A DNA stretch of 55,384 bases from CAYVQU01 sp964453155 (GTDB lineage: Bacteria > Chloroflexota > Anaerolineae > Anaerolineales > UBA11858). Positions 41,311 through 49,460 of this stretch are shown here, one piece after another. Position 1 is the stretch's first letter; every line of letters starts with the position of its first letter. Made by a program: the position numbers and the translations under genes. The stretch is from assembly GCA_964453155.1 (NCBI GenBank), contig CAYVQU010000011.1, positions 1 through 55,384 of the forward strand. The letters run 5' to 3'. Under the pieces are notes generated by a model that was not told the DNA's origin, ran no database searches, and saw nothing but the letters and a program-made list of their open reading frames with translations.

Positions 41311-43035
41311 ATGACCGATAACTTTTTTACCGATAATCTTGATCTTCAATTCCGGCTGAGCCAACTGGATTTGGAGGAAGTGCTGCAACACAAAGAAAAC
41401 GGCTACGCTCACAATGCCGAACATCCTGCCGCTCCCCGCAATTATGCCGATGCGATGGACAATTATGGCCTGCTCCTGGAAATTTTGGGTGATATTTGTG
41501 CCAATATCGTCGCCCCCACCGCACCCGAGGCCGATGAAGCCGGTGCCACCTATGCGGATGGCGAAGTCGAATACGCCACCGTTACCCAAGAGGCCATCGA
41601 CGCCATTATTCAGGCCGACCTGATGGGCGCCACCCTGCCCTGGCAATATGGCGGTTTGAACCTGCCCGAATCGATCTACCAATTGATGATCGACATGGTC
41701 TCCCGCGCCGAAGCCGGGTTGATGACCGTCTTTGGTCTGCAAGAAATCGCCCTCTCGATTAATGAATTTGCCGATGATGAACTTAAGGAGCGGTTTTTAC
41801 CGCGTTTCGCCCGCGGCGAGGTTACTGGGGCCATGGTCCTGACGGAGCCGGACGCCGGTTCGGATTTAGGTGCGGTCCAGACCCGGGCGACCTATGACGA
41901 GGCTGCTGGGCACTGGCGCCTAAATGGCGTCAAGCGGTTCATCACCAACGGCAATGCAACAGTTCAACTCATACTAGCCCGCAGTGAAGCCGGGTCTACT
42001 GATGCCCGCGGGCTATCCCTGTTCGCGATTGAGCGCGATGAAACCGTCAAAATTCGCCGGATCGAGAATAAAATGGGCATCCACGCCTCCCCGACCTGTG
42101 AAATCCAATACACAGACACCCCCGCCTGGCTGGTCGGCCGGCAGCGTTTTGGGCTGATCCGCTATTCGATGGCCCTGATGAATGGGGCCCGGCTGGCGGT
42201 CGGCTCTCAGGCCACCGGGATTGCTGAAGCGGCATATCGCGAGGCTTACAAATATGCCAGCGAACGCATCCAATTCAATCAGCCGATTCTCAATTTGCCC
42301 GCGGTCTCCCGGATGTTGCTATCCATGCGGGGGGAGATCGAAGCCGCCCGGGCTCTGATTGCCAGGACGGCCGTCATCGTTGATAAACTCAAGGTGTACG
42401 ATCATCTCAAAGCGACTCGGGATAAATCTGTCCCAGATTTGCGTAAAAAACAAAAAGAGGCTGCTAACCTGGCCGATGTCTTGACCCCCCTGACCAAGTA
42501 TTACTGCACCGAAATGGCCAACCGGGTTTGCTACCAGGCCATGCAGGTCCACGGCGGGGTCGGGTACATGCGGGAGTTCAACGTCGAACGGCACTACCGC
42601 GATGTCCGGGTGACGAATATCTATGAGGGCACCAGCCAACTACAGATCGTCGCCGCTTTGGGCAAACTACTCGGTCATGCCCTGGATGAGCTCCTGGCTG
42701 AATGGGCCGCAATTGATTATGGCGAGGCCTTAGCCGATCTCAAAGAGCAGCTTGAAGATGCCGTCAAGTTGTTTATGCATGCCACCGATAGCCTCAAATC
42801 CAAAGACCGCGCGATCATCGATTTTTACGCCGTCGATCTAACCGACATGGCCGCCTATATCGTCAACTCCTGGCTGCTGCTGCAGGATGCCCTGATTTCT
42901 GAGCGTAAACGGGATTTGGTTCAGGTTTATGTGGCCGAACACCTCCCCAAAGTCCACGCGGCGGGAGAGGCCATTCTGGCCGCGGATGAAACGCCACTTG
43001 AAGCTCGAGAGACGTTATTAGCCGAACAATTCTAA
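41311..43035 (+). CDS. Acyl-CoA dehydrogenase
   Basis: A 574-residue FAD acyl-CoA dehydrogenase, longer than the roughly 380-residue classic type. Family blocks: GAMVLTEPDAGSDLGAVQTRA, GVKRFITNGNA, MGIHASPTCEIQYTDTPAWLVG, GIAEAAYREAYKYASERIQF and MQVHGGVGYMREFNVERHYRDVRVTNIYEGTSQLQI, with the catalytic-type Glu in IYEGT. An insert with a basic helix (DKSVPDLRKKQKEAANL) and a C-terminal extension of about 120 residues resemble the longer bacterial members. It follows etfA by 12 bp. With the ETF it may form a complex, possibly electron-bifurcating (see findings). Substrate chain length is not readable. Confidence 0.92.
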   Translation: MTDNFFTDNLDLQFRLSQLDLEEVLQHKENGYAHNAEHPAAPRNYADAMDNYGLLLEILGDICANIVAPTAPEADEAGATYADGEVEYATVTQEAIDAIIQADLMGATLPWQYGGLNLPESIYQLMIDMVSRAEAGLMTVFGLQEIALSINEFADDELKERFLPRFARGEVTGAMVLTEPDAGSDLGAVQTRATYDEAAGHWRLNGVKRFITNGNATVQLILARSEAGSTDARGLSLFAIERDETVKIRRIENKMGIHASPTCEIQYTDTPAWLVGRQRFGLIRYSMALMNGARLAVGSQATGIAEAAYREAYKYASERIQFNQPILNLPAVSRMLLSMRGEIEAARALIARTAVIVDKLKVYDHLKATRDKSVPDLRKKQKEAANLADVLTPLTKYYCTEMANRVCYQAMQVHGGVGYMREFNVERHYRDVRVTNIYEGTSQLQIVAALGKLLGHALDELLAEWAAIDYGEALADLKEQLEDAVKLFMHATDSLKSKDRAIIDFYAVDLTDMAAYIVNSWLLLQDALISERKRDLVQVYVAEHLPKVHAAGEAILAADETPLEARETLLAEQF

Positions 43036-43237
43036 ACAATCGAAAAACCACTATGCGTAGGGGCAGGTCTCAGACCTGCCCCTACAACGTTTATAAATGT
43101 ACATATTAGACCTTTATTGGTAAAATTTGGAAAATTTTATAGAAATTTTCGCAGATGAACGCTGATGGACACCGACAAAACAATCCGCGTTCATCTGTAT
43201 TTATCTGTAGTTATATAAAACGTCGAAGGAGTAGGAA
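43036..43237. repeat. Gap with perfect 29-bp palindrome and ATCTGCG phrase
   Basis: A perfect palindrome spans 43057-43085 (14-bp arms GTAGGGGCAGGTCT and complement around a C). Its outer GTAGGGGC word is shared with the palindrome at 17635-17664, and the core is different. A dyad GCAGATGAACGCTG facing CGCGTTCATCTGT (about 43151-43200) follows. GAAGGAG lies before fabI. Confidence 0.7.
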
Positions 43238-44020
43238 ATGGGATTACTAACGGGAAAAACCGCCCTGATTTTTGGAATTGCGAATAAAAATAGCATTGCC
43301 TGGGGCATCGCCAAGGCTTTTCATGACCAGGGCGCCACTTTGGGGTTCAGTTATGCTGGTGAGGTGCTGGAACGTCGGGTTAAACCCCTGGCTGAATCAA
43401 TCGGGGTTGATTTTGTAGAGCCTTGCGATGTCTCATCTGATGATGATATTGCCATGGTGGTTGAGCAAGCCAAAGCTAAGTTCGGGCAAATTGATATCCT
43501 GGTTCACTCGATTGGGTATGCGGGGAAAGATGAACTCCAGGGGCCGTATTACAACACCACGCGGGAGGGTTTCAAGACCGCAATGGATATCAGCGTATTC
43601 TCGTTTGTGGCGTTGGCGAAGGCTTTTGCTCCGTTGATGCGCTCCGGCGGCAATATGTTAACCCTGACCTACTACGGCAGTGTCAAAGTCGCGCCCAACT
43701 ACAATGTCATGGGAGTCGCCAAAGCCGCGTTGGAGGCTTCCACGCGTTACCTGGCCTATGATTTTGGCCCCGAAAATATCCGCGTCAATGCGATTTCGGC
43801 CGGTCCGGTTCGTACCCTGGCAGCCGCGGGTGTGGGGGGCTTCAAAAATATGTATAAAATGTTCGCCGAGTTTGCTCCCCTCCAACAGGAAATTACTCCC
43901 GACGATGTCGGTCAGACTGCGCTCTATCTGTGTTCCGATATGGCTGCTAAGACCACGGGGGAAGTCGTTTACGTCGATTCGGGGTACAATATTATGGGTG
44001 TGCCGGCGCCTTGTAAATAA
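43238..44020 (+). CDS. fabI: Enoyl-[acyl-carrier-protein] reductase (NADH)
   Basis: A 260-residue FabI, reducing trans-2-enoyl-ACP in the last step of the fatty-acid elongation cycle. The N-terminal GKTALIFGIANKNSIAWGIAKAF is the FabI NADH-binding signature, followed by ILVHSIGYAGKDELQGPY. The catalytic pair is Tyr in LTYYGSVKVAPNYNVMGVAK with Lys as the last residue, matching the Y-x6-K spacing of FabI. The GAAGGAG leader gives the start. It is next to the ETF/ACAD cluster but separated by repeats, so it may have its own promoter. Confidence 0.95.
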   Translation: MGLLTGKTALIFGIANKNSIAWGIAKAFHDQGATLGFSYAGEVLERRVKPLAESIGVDFVEPCDVSSDDDIAMVVEQAKAKFGQIDILVHSIGYAGKDELQGPYYNTTREGFKTAMDISVFSFVALAKAFAPLMRSGGNMLTLTYYGSVKVAPNYNVMGVAKAALEASTRYLAYDFGPENIRVNAISAGPVRTLAAAGVGGFKNMYKMFAEFAPLQQEITPDDVGQTALYLCSDMAAKTTGEVVYVDSGYNIMGVPAPCK

Positions 44021-44090
44021 GTATTGGGCGTCGTTTTGGTTCCACCGCAGAGCGGATTGAACCAGAATTCCCACAGAAAATAGCGAATCG

Positions 44091-44151
44091 ACCCCAAAGG
44101 ACACAAAGAGGCACGAAGGAAAACTTTGTGTTACTTTGTGTCCTTTGGGGT
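44091..44151. repeat. Long perfect hairpin upstream of bactofilin
   Basis: A perfect 18-bp stem: ACCCCAAAGGACACAAAG (44091-44108) pairs with CTTTGTGTCCTTTGGGGT (44134-44151), loop 25 nt. It ends 20 nt before the bactofilin ATG, with no U-run after it. It is another member of the local intergenic phrase repeats; an incomplete CCACCGCAGAGCGGATT phrase lies before it (44042). Confidence 0.8.
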
Positions 44152-44171
44152 TATCAAATTTGGGAGTATGA

Positions 44172-44615
44172 ATGTTTCGAAAACGAGATGAAGTTCAACC
44201 GGCAGTTCAAGCTGCGCCCATTCCAACCACGCGGGTGACCTCGGTATTAGGCCCCGGCATCAGTTGGAGTGGCTCAATCAATGGCAGCGGCGGTGTCCGA
44301 GTTGAGGGTGCGTTTGAAGGCGATATCACCTTGCGGGGTATGTTGGTCGTTGGCGAAACTGGCCGGGTGACCTGTGAACACGTGCGGGCCAATGTAGTCA
44401 TCGTTGCCGGGGGGTTGCAGGGTAATATCACCGCCGAGAAGGTTGAAATCCGCAGTACCGGGCGCGTTTGGGGTGATGTGGTTACGGCCGCGTTCTCGAC
44501 CGAAGAAGGGGCTTTTCTACGGGGTCAAATCACGATGGAAGATGCGGTGGATGTGGGTCTCCCGACACCGAATGCCCAACCTGAAAACCAACCCGAAGAA
44601 CCAGCCGAAAGTTGA
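44172..44615 (+). CDS. Bactofilin (polymer-forming cytoskeletal protein, DUF583)
   Basis: A 147-residue bactofilin. After a disordered N-terminus, SVLGPGISWSGSINGSGGVRVEGAFEGDITLRGMLVVGETGRV begins the right-handed beta-helix with the typical V-E-G-x-F-x-G-D-I turn. ANVVIVAGGLQGNITAEKVEIRSTGRVWGDVVTAAFSTEEGAFLRGQITM completes the coil rungs. The acidic, Pro-rich tail ends PEEPAES. Bactofilins polymerise on the membrane and often organise wall enzymes. The stop overlaps the next gene start (TTGA), so it is translationally coupled to the esterase. Confidence 0.9.
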   Translation: MFRKRDEVQPAVQAAPIPTTRVTSVLGPGISWSGSINGSGGVRVEGAFEGDITLRGMLVVGETGRVTCEHVRANVVIVAGGLQGNITAEKVEIRSTGRVWGDVVTAAFSTEEGAFLRGQITMEDAVDVGLPTPNAQPENQPEEPAES

Positions 44616-45544
44616 AAAACGTTGGGATTGCCCTAATTGGACTGATACTCTGCTGGGGGCTGATTGCCTGTCAACCCACCGCGGGGCAACCCCTGGATTT
44701 AGCAGAGCATCCCCTCCCGACGTATTTACCCCCGCCGACCGAAACCAATCTACCACCGACCCCGACCCTAGAACTTTCCCCGACCCCCACCCAAACAATA
44801 ACACCGACCGCAACCAGCACCCCCATAACTTGCTGGGATGAGCCCGGCCAGATTGAGCTGCACCAACTCAACACGATCTGGTTGCCAGATCCCCTTGAGT
44901 ACCGGGTTTTCCTCCCGCCCTGCTACGAGTTTGAATCTTTTCGGTTATACCCGGTGTTGTACCTGATCCATGGTTATGGCTATGATGGGGATCAATGGAT
45001 CAAATTGGGCGCGCCGCAGCTGGTTGATCAGCTTGTCGCGGCTGGAGAAATCTCTCCTTTTATCATCGTTATGCCTTATGACGAGGATCATAATGTCCTA
45101 CCCCCAGAGAATCAATTCGGCGAAGCCCTACATACTGACTTAGTCCGTAAAATTGATGAAGCCTATCGCACTTTGCCAACGCCCAAATATCGCGCCATCG
45201 GAGGGCTGTCGCGTGGCGGTAATTGGGCCATTCATATCGGTTTAACGAATTGGGACGTGTTCGGCCAAATAGGGGCCCACAGTGCACCCTTATTTGTTAC
45301 CGATGGACCCTCTAAAATCGAGAGTTGGTTACAAGAAATCCCCATGGATGAGGCCCCAACGATTTATATGGATATCGGGGCCAGCGATAAATGGGTAGAG
45401 CACATTTTCCGGTTTGAAGAACTTATCGATCAATATGATATCCCCCACGAAATTCATCTCTATCCGGGCAGTCACATGGAAGAATACTGGGCCGCTCACA
45501 CCGAAGATTATCTCCGCTGGTACGCCCAAAATTGGGAACAATGA
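44612..45544 (+). CDS. Lipoprotein alpha/beta-hydrolase esterase coupled to bactofilin
   Basis: A 310-residue secreted esterase. A hydrophobic signal (VGIALIGLILCWGLIAC) ends at a lipobox Cys20, then a Pro/Thr-rich linker to about residue 73 leads to an esterase-D/feruloyl-esterase-like domain. Catalytic triad: Ser200 in GGLSRGG, Asp259 in IGASDKW, His288 in YPGSHMEEYW; LYLIHGYGYDG forms the oxyanion region. The proposed start is the TTG at 44612, overlapping the bactofilin stop (TTGA). The coupling hints that the esterase works at a site organised by the bactofilin, perhaps on envelope sugars or lipids (inference). Confidence 0.85.
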   Translation: MKNVGIALIGLILCWGLIACQPTAGQPLDLAEHPLPTYLPPPTETNLPPTPTLELSPTPTQTITPTATSTPITCWDEPGQIELHQLNTIWLPDPLEYRVFLPPCYEFESFRLYPVLYLIHGYGYDGDQWIKLGAPQLVDQLVAAGEISPFIIVMPYDEDHNVLPPENQFGEALHTDLVRKIDEAYRTLPTPKYRAIGGLSRGGNWAIHIGLTNWDVFGQIGAHSAPLFVTDGPSKIESWLQEIPMDEAPTIYMDIGASDKWVEHIFRFEELIDQYDIPHEIHLYPGSHMEEYWAAHTEDYLRWYAQNWEQ

Positions 45545-45582
45545 ATAAAGGTCGGGATATTAGCCCGACCTCAATTCATTGA

Positions 45583-45594
45583 TATAATCGAGAC
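45583..45594 (+). promoter_or_regulatory. TATAAT -10 box directly before gatC
   Basis: A perfect TATAAT at 45583-45588 lies 6 nt before the gatC ATG at 45595. There is no Shine-Dalgarno site, so a leaderless transcript is likely. A small hairpin GGTCGGG/CCCGACC (about 45550-45571) separates it from the esterase gene. Confidence 0.6.
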
Positions 45595-45888
45595 ATGTCC
45601 CTCACTTATGAAGAAGTCCAACACATTGCCAATTTAGCCCGGTTAGAGCTATCAGAAGAAGAACTAAGCCGTTATCAAGAGCAACTTTCGGCCATTCTAG
45701 CGTATTTCACCCAACTTCAGGAGTTGGAAACTGAAAATATCAAGCCTACCGCCAGTGGTTTTGATTTAACCAGCACTTTGCGTCCCGATGAATCTTGGTC
45801 AGGATTAAGTGTTGACGAATTGATGCAAAACGCGCCTGAGATTAAAGACCAGCAATTCCAGGTGCCGCCGGTGTTTGATCATGACTGA
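45595..45888 (+). CDS. gatC: Asp-tRNA(Asn)/Glu-tRNA(Gln) amidotransferase subunit C
   Basis: A 97-residue GatC, the small stabilising subunit of the GatCAB amidotransferase. It opens with YEEVQHIANLARLELSEEELSRYQEQLSAILAYFTQLQELET, typical of GatC. The C-terminal LRPDESWSGLSVDELMQNAPEIKDQQFQVPPVFD matches family ends. It overlaps gatA by 8 bp (ATGACTGA), showing translational coupling. Confidence 0.95.
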   Translation: MSLTYEEVQHIANLARLELSEEELSRYQEQLSAILAYFTQLQELETENIKPTASGFDLTSTLRPDESWSGLSVDELMQNAPEIKDQQFQVPPVFDHD

Positions 45889-47371
45889 ATTGGTGGCGAA
45901 ATCTCTCCCTGAAATCCATCAGGGGCTGCAGCAAGGTGCTTTTTCAGCGGTGGAGATCACCCAGGCGTATCTTGACCGGATTGAAAAACTTGAACCGGAG
46001 CTTAAGACCTTTATCACCCTGACGCCCGATTTGGCTTTAGCACAGGCCGCGCGCGCGGATGAGCGCCGGGCTCGAAACCGAAACAATGGGGATGAGACGG
46101 ATGCATTACCCTTATTGGGGATCCCCATCGCAATTAAAGACGTGCTGGCGACTCAGGGTATCCGCACCACCGCAGGTTCTCAGATATTGGAGACCTTCGT
46201 TCCGCCCTATGATGCCACTGCGGTGGAACGCTTGCGTTCGGCCGGGATGGTCTTCTTGGGAAAAACCAACACCGACGAATTTGCTATGGGTTCCTCAACG
46301 GAAAATTCGGGCTATCAGGTTACGCGGAACCCTTGGAACTTTGAGCGGGTTCCCGGGGGCTCAAGTGGGGGGAGTGCGGCGGCGGTTGCTGCCCAATTGG
46401 CTCCCGTTGCTTTGGGAACCGATACTGGCGGCAGCGTTCGCCAACCCGCTTCGTTTTGCGGCGTGACGGGCTTGAAGCCCACCTATGGCCGGGTTTCGCG
46501 TTATGGTTTGATTGCTTATGGGTCTTCGTTAGATTCGGTCGGGGTTTTAGGTCGGGAAGCAGGGGATGTCGCCGCGATATTCCAGATGATGGCCGGTCAT
46601 GATCCCTTGGATGCGACCAGTGCCACTGTTCCGGTGGGGGAATACCAATTTGGGAACCCGGAAGGGCATATTCCAGCTCTGAAAAACTTACGGGTGGGCG
46701 TTCCCGCCGAATATTTTGGTGCCGGGATTCAGCCTGAAGTAGATGCGGCCGTTCAAACCGCGATCCAAACCCTGGAATCGCTGGGGGCTGAGATCAGCGC
46801 GATCAATTTACCCCACACGCAATACGCGGTGCCGGTCTACTATTTAATCGCCCCGGCCGAAGCTTCAGCCAATCTGGCTCGGTTTGATGGCGTTCGTTAT
46901 GGGCCCCGAGCGGAGGCTGACGTCATGTGGGATGTTTTCCGTAAAACCCGGGGAGAACGGTTTGGACGGGAAGTCAAACGCCGGATCATGTTGGGAACCT
47001 ATGCCCTCTCTGCCGGTTATTATGACGCCTTTTACGGCAAAGCTCAAAAAGTTCGGACGCTCATCCGCCAAGATTTTGAGCAGGCCTTTAAAACTGTGGA
47101 TGTCATCGCCGCCCCGGTCGCCCCGACGACGGCGTTTAAAATCGGGGATCATTCTGGCGATCCCTTGGCGATGTATTTGGAGGATATTTTCACCCTCCCG
47201 GCGAATCTGGCCGGGGTGCCGGGCATATCTTTCCCGGTGGGCTTCGATCAGCAGAATTTGCCGATTGGGATGCAGTTGATGGGCGCCCATTTTCAAGAGT
47301 GGCCTTTGCTACAGGTGACACAGGCCTATCAACAAGTCACCGACTGGCATCAACGGCGGCCCATTGAATAG
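45881..47371 (+). CDS. gatA: Asp-tRNA(Asn)/Glu-tRNA(Gln) amidotransferase subunit A
   Basis: A 496-residue amidase-signature subunit producing ammonia from glutamine for tRNA-dependent amidation. The Ser-cisSer-Lys triad is seen as Lys in GIPIAIKDVLAT, and the serines of PGGSSGGSAAAVAA and GTDTGGSVRQPASFCG. TYGRVSRYGLIAYGSSLDSVG and NLAGVPGISFPVGF are also typical. The start ATG (45881) lies within the gatC end. gatB is not in the window, which is common when it is encoded elsewhere. Confidence 0.96.
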   Translation: MTELVAKSLPEIHQGLQQGAFSAVEITQAYLDRIEKLEPELKTFITLTPDLALAQAARADERRARNRNNGDETDALPLLGIPIAIKDVLATQGIRTTAGSQILETFVPPYDATAVERLRSAGMVFLGKTNTDEFAMGSSTENSGYQVTRNPWNFERVPGGSSGGSAAAVAAQLAPVALGTDTGGSVRQPASFCGVTGLKPTYGRVSRYGLIAYGSSLDSVGVLGREAGDVAAIFQMMAGHDPLDATSATVPVGEYQFGNPEGHIPALKNLRVGVPAEYFGAGIQPEVDAAVQTAIQTLESLGAEISAINLPHTQYAVPVYYLIAPAEASANLARFDGVRYGPRAEADVMWDVFRKTRGERFGREVKRRIMLGTYALSAGYYDAFYGKAQKVRTLIRQDFEQAFKTVDVIAAPVAPTTAFKIGDHSGDPLAMYLEDIFTLPANLAGVPGISFPVGFDQQNLPIGMQLMGAHFQEWPLLQVTQAYQQVTDWHQRRPIE

Positions 47372-47380
47372 GTCTGCGTA

Positions 47381-47427
47381 TCGGAAAACCTTTTTGATTT
47401 TATTCCTAAGACCAAACCGCTACACAC
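47381..47427. repeat. Bipartite hairpin element, truncated copy E5
   Basis: Carries only the right half of the element (TTTTTGATTTTATTCCTAAGACC-type loop and ACCGCTACAC arm, ending about 47426), between gatA and the HD-GYP gene. The left arm is degraded, so no hairpin 2 can form. It supports the idea that these elements decay in place. Confidence 0.5.
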
Positions 47428-47441
47428 TGGTGAACTGATAT

Positions 47442-49142
47442 ATGTTTAGGCGCAAAAAAAGTGGTACAGGACCTTTACGAGCTACCGATGAGACCTCACA
47501 ACTTTATCGGATCTTAGCCCGCGCCAATCAGATTGCCAGTAACACCGAATTGGATGATCTCCTTGATCAAATGCTTGATCTCATCATTCTAATTTGCGGG
47601 GCAAAAGCGGGGACATTGTATCTTCTAGATCAAAATACCGATGAACTGATATTTACTGTCGTCAAGGGTGATGAGCAGGCCAAAAATCGTCTGGTTGGGC
47701 AGCGGATTGACAGCCATACCGGGATTGTGGGCGCGACGATTCATCAGGCAGCTCCTCTGGTCATTGCCGATTTATCACAAGACCCCCGGTGGTATCGGCC
47801 GTTGGGTGACGATCATCACCTTGTATTGAAAAATGCAATTTCGATCCCCTTGTTGTTGCGGGGGAGGGCCATTGGGGTGGTTCAGGTCTTCAACTATACC
47901 CACGAACCGTTGCAATTGGCCCAATTTCTGGGAAATCGGATGGCCTCTGAAATCGAGAAAGCCCAACTGCTGCAAGCCAGCGAGCGACGCGGCGAGCGGT
48001 TGGAAGTTTTGGTTTCGATTATTAATGAAATTAGCTCGACTCTCGATCGGGATGAGATTCTCAATGCGATCATCGAAAAAGCGCGCGATTTGCTCAACGC
48101 CGAGGCCAGCTCACTTTTTCTGATTGATCCAAATACAAACGATTTAATCCTACATATCGCCCGAGACTTACACCAGACTCAACTTCCCCCCATTCGAATT
48201 CCGGCCGGACAGGGTATCATCGGCTATGTGGTCAAAACCGGTGAGACTGTTTTGGTCAATGATGCTGAAGCCGATGAACGCCACTATGGCTTTGTTGATG
48301 ATATTAGCGGGATCAACACGCGCACGATATTGGCTGTGCCACTTTCTGCCCAAACAGTGGTCCTCGGGCAGGACCGAGGCGCGACGGATTCGCAGATTAT
48401 TGGCGGGTTGGAAGCTATCAACAAGATCGGTGGGAACTTCACCGAACAAGATGCCCAGATGATGCGGGCTTTAGCCGAACAGGCCGCGACAGTTCTGCAT
48501 ATCGCTAACCTGTATGCCGATGCCAATGAACTCTTCTTCGATACGGTCAGTGCAATGGTGGCTGCTATCGATGCCAAAGATCCCTATACCGAAGGGCATT
48601 CGCACCGCGTCAGCGAGTTTTCGATAGAAATCGCCCGGGAACTTGGTCTGCCGCAGGAGGATGTCCATCATGTTCGCATCGGCAGCCTGCTTCACGACAT
48701 TGGCAAAATCGGGATCCCGGATGCAATTTTGATCAAACCCGGGCGGCTGACCGAGGCCGAATTCGAAGTAATGAAGCAGCATCCAGCGATTGGGGCCAAG
48801 ATCATGAGCAAAGTTCGTATGCTGCAGAAAGAAATCCCAGCTATTGAGCAACATCATGAGCGAATTGATGGCAAGGGTTACCCCAATGGGCTGGTGGAGG
48901 ATAATATTTCGCTTTTCGGGCGGATTGTGGCGGTTGCCGATGTTTTTGATGCAATTACGTCTGACCGGCCCTATCGCCAGGCCATCAGTGCGGAGGAAGC
49001 CCTCGATATTCTTCACAGCGAAATTGGCAGCCATCTCGATAAGACGTGTGTGGCCGGGTTAACCACAGCCTATCTCGAGGGGCGGATTCGCACCCAAAAA
49101 GAGCGAGATATCATCAAGCAAAAAAAGAGTCGGCGCTATTAA
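47442..49142 (+). CDS. GAF-GAF-HD-GYP cyclic-di-GMP phosphodiesterase
   Basis: A 566-residue sensor phosphodiesterase. Residues 25-180 and 190-360 are two GAF domains (for example HTGIVGATIHQAAPLVIADLSQDPRW and PAGQGIIGYVVKTGETVLVNDAEAD). Residues 380-550 are an HD-GYP domain: HD at 418-419 (SLLHDIGKIGIPD), the HHERIDGKGYP motif at 471-481 and DVFDAITSDRPYR. The full motif set suggests an active c-di-GMP hydrolase that linearises the messenger. It could oppose signals sensed by the PilZ protein (37772). The stop codon (49140-49142) forms the edge of repeat E4. Confidence 0.93.
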   Translation: MFRRKKSGTGPLRATDETSQLYRILARANQIASNTELDDLLDQMLDLIILICGAKAGTLYLLDQNTDELIFTVVKGDEQAKNRLVGQRIDSHTGIVGATIHQAAPLVIADLSQDPRWYRPLGDDHHLVLKNAISIPLLLRGRAIGVVQVFNYTHEPLQLAQFLGNRMASEIEKAQLLQASERRGERLEVLVSIINEISSTLDRDEILNAIIEKARDLLNAEASSLFLIDPNTNDLILHIARDLHQTQLPPIRIPAGQGIIGYVVKTGETVLVNDAEADERHYGFVDDISGINTRTILAVPLSAQTVVLGQDRGATDSQIIGGLEAINKIGGNFTEQDAQMMRALAEQAATVLHIANLYADANELFFDTVSAMVAAIDAKDPYTEGHSHRVSEFSIEIARELGLPQEDVHHVRIGSLLHDIGKIGIPDAILIKPGRLTEAEFEVMKQHPAIGAKIMSKVRMLQKEIPAIEQHHERIDGKGYPNGLVEDNISLFGRIVAVADVFDAITSDRPYRQAISAEEALDILHSEIGSHLDKTCVAGLTTAYLEGRIRTQKERDIIKQKKSRRY

Positions 49143-49255
49143 GTGCGGGTCGGTTTGGGTTCTAAAATAAAACTGGCAAAATTTACCGCCACGCCGGAGT
49201 AGTTTTCGGTTTGAATGGGCTTTCCATTCCAAAATTCTTTCCGAAAACCACTTGA
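49140..49255. repeat. Bipartite hairpin element, copy E4 (reverse orientation)
   Basis: Inverted relative to E1-E3. Hairpin 2 is GCGGGTCGGT (49145-49154) with ACCGCCACGC (49185-49194), two mismatches. Hairpin 1 is GTAGTTTTCGG (49199-49209) with CCGAAAACCAC (49241-49251), one wobble. Its first bases follow the HD-GYP stop TAA at once (TAAGTGCGGGTCGGT), the same junction as in E1 and E3. Confidence 0.75.
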
Positions 49256-49460
49256 CAGGGGGAATTTGGATTGCCGCGCAAGGTTGAAGAATAGTGAGCA
49301 GCCTAGACCCCAGGGGTTTTCAAAATCAGCATTACACCCCCAAACTGCGATACTATTGACGATCCCGATTGAAGAACATTCCTTGGAAACCCCTGGGGTC
49401 TCCGACTTTGCGCGGTAATATTTGACCTGCCAGGGGTCCAAAACCTGGCAGGTCTTCTCG
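49256..49460. repeat. Inverted-repeat element R1 and terminator-like hairpin
   Basis: R1 occupies 49305-49401: left arm AGACCCCAGGGGTTTTC, right arm GGAAACCCCTGGGGTCT preceded by GAACATTCCTT, with an AT-mixed middle of about 60 bp. It is a near copy of R2 at 50111-50206. Next is a perfect 11-bp stem GACCTGCCAGG/CCTGGCAGGTC (49424-49434 and 49444-49454), just beyond the DUF4349 stop; it could terminate that minus-strand gene. Confidence 0.78.
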
